Source of the DNA: an uncultured Flavobacteriales bacterium
Lineage (GTDB): Bacteria > Bacteroidota > Bacteroidia > Flavobacteriales_D > CAJJDF01
Length of the DNA: 36,967 nt
Assembly: GCA_938009745.1 (NCBI GenBank)
Contig: CALLII010000112.1
Coordinates: 1 to 36,967 of the forward strand
Reading direction: 5' to 3'
Of this stretch, positions 32,301 to 36,967 are shown piece by piece (position 1 is the stretch's first letter; every line of letters begins with the position of its first letter). Below the pieces are notes generated by a model. It was not told the origin of the DNA. It searched no databases and saw nothing but the letters and a program-made list of their open reading frames with translations. A program made the position numbers and the translations under genes.

Positions 32301-33582
32301 ATATGCTTAAAGCTCCTGCATCTACTTGATAATCAACATTAAAAGCAGTAACAATATCAGTAGATGAATTGTTACAAACCACAATCTCTGGTATAAAAGT
32401 TAATGAACAAATAGTATCAGTAGGCACAAAAATGGTATCCAACTCTAAATCTATTGCTGGTGGAGCAATACAATTATTGTTCGTTACTAGGGCATTCCTC
32501 CCACTTGAACCTGACAGAGCGAGCACGGCTCTCATTCTGGCAACTTGATCGGGTGTGAAATCCGAAGCACAAGCACCATTTTGATATTGCATGTAGTTTT
32601 CTTTATTATCTAAAGGACAAACTGGTGCTGTACAATTATTTCCTGCTCCAACAATAGTTGTTGGTGTATCACAACATCTGTCTCCACCAGTAGAGCATGG
32701 AATTACTTGAGTACAAGAATCGGTTCCAGAAAAGGTATGAAATAAATTTAAATAGTGTCCAACCTCATGAGTAAACACTCTATTATCTAGTGTTGCTCCC
32801 CATAAATTATAACCTAAAGCTCCAGTTGGGTCATTACCAACTGCACTCGAAACCATAACTACTCCATCATAAGGAGATGGTGCTCCAGGAAAAAAAGCAT
32901 AACCCTGAACTCCTCCAGAGTAACCTCCAGTTGAATAAATGTTACTAAGATTTCTAATTTTATTTACCACCCATACATTCATGTATTGAGTATTATCCCA
33001 ATTCACTGATGATTTCATTGAAAAATCGCTTCTCCAAAGTGAGGATGTATGATAAACTCCACTATCTAAGTAAGCCTGATTACCTGACATATCATGTCTA
33101 GTTACTCCATTAGTAGCATTTCCATTTGGATCTCTTTGAGCCATACAAAACTCTATTTCTGCATCTATTCCTAGTGGTCCTGAATTTGCAATTCCTCCAT
33201 CAGCTGCTGTTCTTCTAAAATCTCTATTTAAGGCATCAATACATGATAGTGCTTGAGCATAAGAAATATTAGTTGAGTCACCAACTGCTTCACCTGAATG
33301 CATTACGTGAAAAACTACTGGAATTGTATAGACTACTCCTGCTGCTCTTGAACCAGAATTTTGTTGAATATATTGTTGGATTTGCACCTCAAAATTTGCT
33401 CTAGTTTGAGCATAAGCTGGATCTTTTAACAATTCATTTTCAGCATATTCGCTTGCACAAGGTTCTCCTGGAAATGGCACTGTATTATTTGCCTTATTAG
33501 GTAAATAAACACTTGTTCCCTGAGAGAATAATTGAAGTGAAAAATAAGCAAATAATAAAGTAAGTATAAAATATCTAATCAT
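26368..33582 (-). CDS. Giant secreted M43 metalloprotease with Cys repeats, propeller and T9SS type B tail
   Basis: A 2404-residue surface protein. In order: signal peptide (1-20); M43 pappalysin/cytophagalysin domain with zinc motif HEVGHYLNLFH at 272-282 and a CCDTP segment after it; a CARDB-like beta domain (about 370-490); two 50-residue Cys repeats; seven propeller repeats (about 595-1047), each with a DFDPG or DFNPG core and a W-A/S-K/R strand; eighteen more Cys repeats (about 1050-2160) of the form C-x(10-14)-G-x-Y/F-x-DT-x(4-8)-GCDSI-x-LNLTI; a MAM/jelly-roll-like domain of about 205 residues inserted in one of them (about 1633-1841); an Ig-like domain; a SprB-type repeat (about 2231-2294, SWSTGDTTQDL); and a type B CHU_C tail (VFSPNGDGENDVF). 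It probably acts on the cell surface in adhesion, motility or polymer digestion; substrate unknown. PorP/SprF follows directly. Confidence 0.92.
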   Translation of the reverse strand: MIRYFILTLLFAYFSLQLFSQGTSVYLPNKANNTVPFPGEPCASEYAENELLKDPAYAQTRANFEVQIQQYIQQNSGSRAAGVVYTIPVVFHVMHSGEAVGDSTNISYAQALSCIDALNRDFRRTAADGGIANSGPLGIDAEIEFCMAQRDPNGNATNGVTRHDMSGNQAYLDSGVYHTSSLWRSDFSMKSSVNWDNTQYMNVWVVNKIRNLSNIYSTGGYSGGVQGYAFFPGAPSPYDGVVMVSSAVGNDPTGALGYNLWGATLDNRVFTHEVGHYLNLFHTFSGTDSCTQVIPCSTGGDRCCDTPTTIVGAGNNCTAPVCPLDNKENYMQYQNGACASDFTPDQVARMRAVLALSGSSGRNALVTNNNCIAPPAIDLELDTIFVPTDTICSLTFIPEIVVCNNSSTDIVTAFNVDYQVDAGALSIFNWTGNLLAGECDTFFLPSVASTNGVHTFTARVDTVNINGTDNDINSSNNFKINSFTLSGSNVAVLQTVTACDSFVSPSGKVWKTNGTFSDTLTNTFGCDSLLSFNVTITTASITNINLIGCDSVVSLSGKIYKSSGVYFDTTFSSGCDSVFIVNVTINHPSIGDSVIFEWVNQIGGTSNDNGNFITIDEQGNIFTIGYFQGTIDFDPGAGVFNLTSNGSYDVFISKLDPNKNLIWAKSFGSSALDDGYSISLDKLGNIYATGTFQGTADFDPGVGVFNLTSNGSYDIFVSKLDPNGNFIWARSFGGGSVDEGTSVVTDASGNVYSTGIYQGTVDFNPGVGTFNLTSNGSNDIFISKLDANGNYVWAKNIGGTGNDYSSTLIIDDVGNIYTTGFFEGTVDFDPGASIVNQVSNGTEDVFIVKLNGNGTYLWSKNIGGVGNDKAYSIVLDDFGYIYTTGYFTSTVDFDPGAGVSNLVSNGAYDVFVSKLDLNGNYVWAKNFGGSSIEDGRSITTDVFGNVYITGSFFGTVDFDPGIGNRPLTSNGSYDAYINRLDSNGNFGWAQSLGETGSDYGYSITTDVSGNIYTTGYFERIVDFDPGVGVTNLTSRGGRDGYILKLNQEFVVVDSVCISYTSPNGKVITTTSIFSDTLTNINGCDSIVRFDIFILPRYYDSIVDTVCETTTWRGTTYTTSGIYKDTVIGGCDSIYVLNLFVDTIITTLIDSTICFGDSIVLMNGIIGKTTGSFFDTITQQYCDSILRYDLTILPLNDSVIFDTICSSQTYTLPGGGNPTASGIYRDTLAGANCDSIVITNLQIRATSTSTQMVNACDSLISPTGKIWKTTGVFLDTLTNAQGCDSLMTFNLTISTEYRDTLTVSRCDSSFDWRGTTYFTSILISDTVTTGICDSIFTLDFTRNTTYFTSSVLTGCDSATLITSGRTVYTTGIYSDTFSSINGCDSTFLYNVIIGTSTSSTQTISVCDSLVTSSGKVFKSSGTYFDTLINSQGCDSLMTINLTILTATIVNNPVTIACDSIQVNGTWYFTSQNLYDTISSSTGCDTIVVDSISITTGNWTSLTFSVCDSFVSVTNMVFLNSGTYYDILPNIYGCDSIIEYNLTVNYSASSTSLVSACDTFISPNGKIYTTTGVYQDTLLLSTGCDSIVTIYLVIDTPVNVTLSPSFCEGDSIVLSDGTVIKTSGTYFDTVVGNSSQNTLLFDEDFSGAVTSFILNTTDAGGITPGTRDNAWIINSSYAGGTVFGVSTIDPTPPQNPAITGGINSSYLHIHSRYAATFSSPSITNANYIDASLTFLAGNNGLNVSRMSTDITTVGMNYVSFEMYYLCKGSYGRIYYSTDAGLTWNRVGGNFNNGNNGWTTATITDPAFANQATLRFAVGFNNTNGTGASPGFAVDEIKIRGVGATKACDSITQINLTVIPTYRDTLVDTVCDQTVWRGQTVTNSGTYRDTVFSGCDSIFVLQLQVDTTPRITIDSTICQGDSIVLSNGTIIKTTGTYIETITRATFICDSVNTFNVTVLVPKSTTVNASICAGLPYTLPGGTTTTIAGTYQDTLVSLAGCDSIITTNLSNSSPTSSTILITSCLTYTSPSGKIYTVSGPYSDTIPNAAGCDSVITIGLTILQNATFTFLANGCDTYTLPSGTIVTTGGSYTDTVLASNGCDSIITINLVLGQSSKDSNTFSLCAGQTVIVGSNTYGATGVYRDTFLTLLGCDSIIVTNLTINPITPATITSTVDLCADANPVTFTATPAGGTWGGNGVNTASGLFDPAMFGAGIYTITYTSPGLCGMTDSVVVNVYSVPNIVMDITDDECDFSVGGIDVSLTGGTLPITYSWSTGDTTQDLVGIKQGSYSLSVVDNNGCTDSETAILTNLNSDTCDYNVYIPNVFSPNGDGENDVFQVEGAGIETVELSVYNRYGNLVFQSNSQSIGWDGTFKGQQANPDVFVYFAKGTFVDGTEFNEKGTVTIIRR
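27105..30430 (-). repeat. Array of eighteen 50-residue cysteine repeats (about 150 bp each)
   Basis: DNA-level repeat inside the giant gene. The word TGTGATAGT, encoding the CDS of each GCDSI motif, recurs through the array; the 12-mer ACTATCACATCC (plus strand) starts at 27286, 27436 and 27586, exactly 150 bp apart. Two further units lie at about 31800-32100, before the propeller. Repeats have mostly diverged at third positions, so the array is old apart from local conversion. The unit near 28040-28700 is split by an inserted domain. Confidence 0.8.
30440..31800 (-). repeat. Seven propeller-type repeats (about 190 bp each)
   Basis: Seven units share a core coding for SNG-x-x-D-x-F-I-S-K-L-D-x-N-G-N and DFDPG, with NIYTTGYF-type strands. 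Seven copies is the number needed to close a seven-bladed beta-propeller of the SBBP kind. Confidence 0.85.
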
Positions 33583-33689
33583 AATCTTTTCTTAGCGAGT
33601 GCGAAGCTACAAAGATTAATACGGATTATTAAAAAATAGGTTGCTAAAAAGACTCTAACAGATTGAAAATTAACAATTAGATAACCAAC

Positions 33690-34763
33690 CTAATTAAATT
33701 TAAAACTCAAAGAAAATACATTGGAATAAAGTGCAAGAGATGAATTACCAATATTAGATAAAGCGTAATCAATATTAAACTTTTTGAAAGCTACTCCTAT
33801 CCCAATATTTGGCATAATTGATAGTGTCTCAGTCTGGTTAAATTGGCGAATCCACTGGGCGTTATTAAATCCTCCTCTTAAGAAAACTATTTTTTTGTAC
33901 CCAAGTTCAAATCCAACCATTGGTGAAATACTAAATGAATTAGCTCTAATCAATGAGTTTCTTTGTCCATCCAAAGTCACTTCTAAATCTGTTTCGGCAA
34001 TAAATTGAAGCTTATCACTGAACTTGAATTCACGGGATACTCCTAATAATATTCTTGGAATTGTAAGCTCTGTAGAGTTTTCTGGAATTTCATTTCCTGT
34101 TGCTGCAAATACCTCACGAGTTGCTTCATCAATAGAGTAACTCCAGGCATTAACTGTGGTTGTAATGTCGCGAGCTACTGCTGCAAACTTCCAATCTTTG
34201 TAAGTGTAATTTACCGAAACATCTAATCCAAATCCCCATGAACGGGCAAAATCCCCTATTCTTCTGTGAATTATTTTAAAGTTTCCTCCTAACTCTAATC
34301 CACTTTTGGTTTTGCGAGCATAAGATAAAAGCAATCCATAATCGGCTGCAGAAAATCGTGTTATTCTGTCGTAATCGATATTTCCGTTTTTATCAATAAG
34401 TTGTGTAGTATTTGGAATATCATCCGTACCAAAACGAATGAAAGAAACTCCTGCAACACTATTCTCGTCTATTCTTTTGGCAAATCCTAAGTAATCGTAT
34501 TTGGCAATTCCTGCAAAATACTCGGAGTGCATCAATCCAACTTCCATGTCTTTTTCTATTCCCAATAATCCAGATGGATTGTAATAACCTGCAGTAACAT
34601 CATTAACACCAGCCAAAACAGAATTGGCCATTGCAAAGTTTCGTGCTCCTACTCCAATCGTCAAAAATTCGTTACTGTACTTTGGTGCAGTTGTTTGCGA
34701 AAACAAACTTCCAAAGGAAAATACTAAAAGTAAAAAGACTATAAAAAATTGAGTTCTAGGCAT
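33690..34763 (-). CDS. PorV/PorQ-family type IX secretion protein
   Basis: A 357-residue outer-membrane beta-barrel of the FadL-like PorV/PorQ group. Signal peptide ending SLFSQ at about residue 23. The mature N-terminus FLTIGVGARNFAMANSVLAG and DVTAGYYNPSGL are diagnostic: gly-ala-arg followed by an N-P-S-G/A-L hatch motif. PorV shuttles cargo with C-terminal signals from the translocon to the attachment complex; this copy looks like the PorV2-type paralogue rather than the core PorV. Gene order (GT2, this gene, giant cargo, PorP/SprF, all minus) suggests a role with the giant protein. Confidence 0.85.
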   Translation of the reverse strand: MPRTQFFIVFLLLVFSFGSLFSQTTAPKYSNEFLTIGVGARNFAMANSVLAGVNDVTAGYYNPSGLLGIEKDMEVGLMHSEYFAGIAKYDYLGFAKRIDENSVAGVSFIRFGTDDIPNTTQLIDKNGNIDYDRITRFSAADYGLLLSYARKTKSGLELGGNFKIIHRRIGDFARSWGFGLDVSVNYTYKDWKFAAVARDITTTVNAWSYSIDEATREVFAATGNEIPENSTELTIPRILLGVSREFKFSDKLQFIAETDLEVTLDGQRNSLIRANSFSISPMVGFELGYKKIVFLRGGFNNAQWIRQFNQTETLSIMPNIGIGVAFKKFNIDYALSNIGNSSLALYSNVFSLSFKFN

Positions 34764-34795
34764 GGCGAAATAACGAGAGATACTTTGGTTTAGTA

Positions 34796-35839
34796 TTAAG
34801 ATATGAAATTATTTTTATCCAATTGCGAAAAGTGTTTTTTTCCTTTCACAAAGCTAGAGAAAACAATGCTTTTGATATAAATCCCTTTTCTGTTAGGAAC
34901 ATGACTTTTTGAAGAAACTTTCAAAGCTCTTCGCTTCACTTTCATTGATTTCAGTTTTTTCACAAAATGAACTTGCGCTTTAAGCACTTGCCAAGCTGCT
35001 TTCCATTCGCCATTTACTATAAAAGCAAGACTTGCTATGTAATCTAACACAAACCTCCACACTATTTTGAAAAACAGAAAGTTACCACGGTAGTTTTTGT
35101 ACAAAGTGAACAAACTGTTTCTGAAATTTAAATATACTTTCCTTGGGCTCATGTAATTAAGTGTTCCTCCACCCAAGTGGTACACCACAGAATTAGGATT
35201 CACCATAATTTTTTTACCATGAAGCTTCATTCTCCAACACAAATCAATTTCTTCCATGTGGGCAAAATAATCGGCATCAAAACCTTCCATTTCATGAAAA
35301 TCTTTGGCTCTTACAAACATACACGCTCCAGTTGCCCAAAACACTTCCTGAACACTGTCGTATTGGTTGGTATCTACTTCGTTTTCATCAAAAATTCGTC
35401 CTCGGCAAAATGGATAACCATTCACATCCATAAATCCTCCAGAGGCTCCTGCATGCTCAAATTTAGTCTTGTCTTTGTAAGCCAAAATCTTGGGTTGGCA
35501 AGCAGCAATTTCTTTGTCCTCCTCCATCAAGTTAATGATTGGCGAAATCCAATTTTCGGTAACTTCTACATCCGAGTTTAGTAAAACGTAGTAGTCAAAT
35601 TGATTTTTAATTTGCTCCAATCCTTCGTTATAGCCTTTGGCAAAACCACCATTAGATTCATTGTGAATCAATGAAATATGAAGATAATTAGCTTTTAGGA
35701 ACTCTACAGAATCATCCGTAGAATCATTATCAACCACCACAATTTGTGCTTCCTTAGAGTGTTGCTCTACCGAAGGCAAATAGGTTTCGAGATGCTGTTT
35801 CCCGTTCCAGTTAAGTATAATAATTCCTACTTTGTTCAT
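34796..35839 (-). CDS. Family 2 glycosyltransferase
   Basis: A 347-residue GT-A enzyme with start at the ATG at 35839 (a GTG lies one codon earlier). GIIILNWNG opens the nucleotide-sugar fold, VVVDNDSTDDS and VLLNSDVEV supply the nucleotide and metal-binding acids, and MEEIDLCWRM matches the ED-x-W-type catalytic-base region of rhamnosyltransferase-like GT2 proteins. The C-terminal 90 residues are very basic with a hydrophobic stretch (FKIVWRFVLDYIASLAFIV), suggesting association with the inner membrane. Sugar and acceptor unknown. It is preceded by its own consensus promoter. Confidence 0.9.
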   Translation of the reverse strand: MNKVGIIILNWNGKQHLETYLPSVEQHSKEAQIVVVDNDSTDDSVEFLKANYLHISLIHNESNGGFAKGYNEGLEQIKNQFDYYVLLNSDVEVTENWISPIINLMEEDKEIAACQPKILAYKDKTKFEHAGASGGFMDVNGYPFCRGRIFDENEVDTNQYDSVQEVFWATGACMFVRAKDFHEMEGFDADYFAHMEEIDLCWRMKLHGKKIMVNPNSVVYHLGGGTLNYMSPRKVYLNFRNSLFTLYKNYRGNFLFFKIVWRFVLDYIASLAFIVNGEWKAAWQVLKAQVHFVKKLKSMKVKRRALKVSSKSHVPNRKGIYIKSIVFSSFVKGKKHFSQLDKNNFIS

Positions 35840-35843
35840 CACT

Positions 35844-35874
35844 CAAATATAACTAGTTATTGACTAATTGCCAA
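35844..35874 (-). promoter_or_regulatory. Promoter of the GT2 gene, probable leaderless start
   Basis: On the minus strand, TTG (35874-35872), a 20-bp spacer and TATATTTG (35851-35844) match the Bacteroidota consensus. The -7 element ends 4 bp before the ATG, the same N4 spacing as at the metal regulator. Confidence 0.6.
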
Positions 35875-35877
35875 TAG

Positions 35878-36967
35878 TTATTTCATTGCTCTTACTTGTC
35901 TGAAAGAAATACCTAATGCTTTCTCGAAATACCTCACTGATTTTAATTCCTTAGAATTTACCAAACAGATAGAAACTCCTTCTTTTCCTGCTCGTGCAGT
36001 TCGTCCACTTCTGTGGGTGTAATATTCTTCTTTATCGGGCATTTCGTAATGTACCACAAAAGATAAATCGGCTACATCAATTCCACGAGCAGCAATGTCT
36101 GTAGCTACAAGCATACGAATGGATTCGTTTTTGAAAGCACGCATTACTTTGTCTCTTTCTTTCTGTAATAAATCTCCATGAATGGCTCCAGAAGATACAT
36201 TTTTGGCCTCTAATTGTTGAGCCAATAAAATGGTAGCTTTCTTTGTTTTACAGAAGATAAGCCCTCTGTTTTTGTGTTCCGATTTAAGAAATTGTAGCAA
36301 TACATGCAATTTATCGGGATCGTCACACACCACATAAAGGTGCTCAATTTTTTTGTTCACCACATCTTTACTTACCTCTAGCTTTTTGGCATCTGGCGAA
36401 AGGTGAGTATTCACAATTTGTTTTATTCCTGTAGGCATAGTTGCAGAAAAAAGCCATTTAGCTCTCACATTCTTCAACATTCCCAATATTTCATCTAATT
36501 CCTTTTTGAAACCCATACTCAGCATTTCGTCTGCTTCGTCCATTACAACTGTGTGCACATTGGTTAAATCAACAGCTTTTCGGTTTACCAAATCAATTAA
36601 TCGCCCTGGTGTTGCTACTATAATTTGAGTAGGACGCTTTAGTTTATCAATTTGTATATCAATGTATTGCCCGCCAAAAACAGCCTCTACAAATACTTGC
36701 TCCGAGTATTTAGTAAACTTAAATAGTTGCTTAGCAATTTGCTGCCCCAATTCTCTTGTTGGCGACAAAATAAGCGCCTGAACTTTAGGATTAGTGTGAT
36801 CTACTTTTTGTAGCAATGGCAAACCAAAAGCTGCTGTTTTACCAGTACCAGTTTGGGCTTGACCTACTAAATCGGTTTCGAAATTAAGCAACATAGGAAT
36901 CACCAACTCTTGAATAGGTGTAGGTGTTACAATATTCATTTCGTTTAATCCTTTAATCAGACTTTTG
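35878..36967 (-). CDS. DEAD-box RNA helicase (5' end outside the window)
   Basis: At least 362 codons; the frame stays open from the ATG at 36939 to the window edge, and the residues before that Met (KSLIKGLNE) belong to the usual segment ahead of the Q motif, so the true start lies beyond 36967. Motifs: Q motif TPTPIQ, Walker A AQTGTGKT, PTRELGQQ, TPGRL, DEAD (VMDEADEML), SAT, and in the second RecA domain GLIFCKTKK, DIAARGID and HRSGRTARAG. The protein stops soon after the helicase core, at RQVRAMK, without the long basic C-terminal tail many RhlE/DbpA relatives have. Likely function in ribosome assembly or RNA turnover. Confidence 0.94.
   Translation of the reverse strand, partial: KSLIKGLNEMNIVTPTPIQELVIPMLLNFETDLVGQAQTGTGKTAAFGLPLLQKVDHTNPKVQALILSPTRELGQQIAKQLFKFTKYSEQVFVEAVFGGQYIDIQIDKLKRPTQIIVATPGRLIDLVNRKAVDLTNVHTVVMDEADEMLSMGFKKELDEILGMLKNVRAKWLFSATMPTGIKQIVNTHLSPDAKKLEVSKDVVNKKIEHLYVVCDDPDKLHVLLQFLKSEHKNRGLIFCKTKKATILLAQQLEAKNVSSGAIHGDLLQKERDKVMRAFKNESIRMLVATDIAARGIDVADLSFVVHYEMPDKEEYYTHRSGRTARAGKEGVSICLVNSKELKSVRYFEKALGISFRQVRAMK

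Noticed and set aside
26368-33582. CRISPR-like regular repeats
   Set aside because: The periodic units are in-frame protein repeats of one open reading frame, with diverged copies and no uniform spacers.
35177-35581. Plus-strand 134-codon frame inside the GT2 gene
   Set aside because: Antisense shadow of a clear glycosyltransferase; no promoter or protein-like composition.

Overview
This window comes from a low-GC Bacteroidota chromosome, most likely Flavobacteriales or a near relative. The evidence is: TAnnTTTG-type promoters; type IX secretion (T9SS) signatures, namely C-terminal sorting domains of types A and B, a PorP/SprF protein and a PorV/PorQ protein; the rpmG-DUF4295-ftsY-rimO ribosome block; an S46 dipeptidyl peptidase; and an orphan lycopene cyclase. 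No rRNA, tRNA, CRISPR array, transposase or phage gene was seen. Both ends cut through genes: a MutS2-like start at the left and a DEAD-box helicase at the right, both on the minus strand.

Layout. 1-2.45 kb: edge of mutS2, a two-gene operon of a small secreted protein and a Kunitz/BPTI-like lipoprotein, then an exported aminopeptidase P. 2.5-6.1 kb: a translation and targeting block (rpmG, DUF4295, ftsY, rimO) interrupted by a small lipoprotein gene and by a 23S-intervening-sequence-type four-helix-bundle gene flanked by inverted repeats. 6.2-9.4 kb: two T9SS type A cargo proteins and an unknown envelope protein. 9.6-12.6 kb (minus): a conserved secreted protein usually labelled asparagine synthetase B, and dnaB. 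12.8-15.1 kb: a metal module of a MntR/DtxR regulator with a perfect operator palindrome, a ZIP transporter and an outer-membrane protein. 15.2-22.9 kb: housekeeping genes (transaldolase, YciO-like, OsmC-like, GT87, MDR oxidoreductase, Sua5, CrtY, YkgJ-like). 22.9-25.2 kb (minus): a DPP7-type S46 peptidase. 25.4-34.8 kb (minus): PorP/SprF, a 2404-residue M43 metalloprotease/adhesin-like protein and a PorV/PorQ protein, which together look like a T9SS cargo-and-dedicated-partner set. 34.8-37 kb (minus): a GT2 glycosyltransferase and the DEAD-box helicase.

Most of the content is core Bacteroidota biology. The least ordinary items are the Kunitz-like lipoprotein, the inverted-repeat-flanked four-helix-bundle insertion, the giant secreted protein (one complete seven-repeat propeller set between arrays of 50-residue Cys repeats, with a domain inserted inside one repeat), the self-regulated metal module, and two promoters placed so close to their start codons (TATATTTG-N4-ATG) that the mRNAs are probably leaderless.
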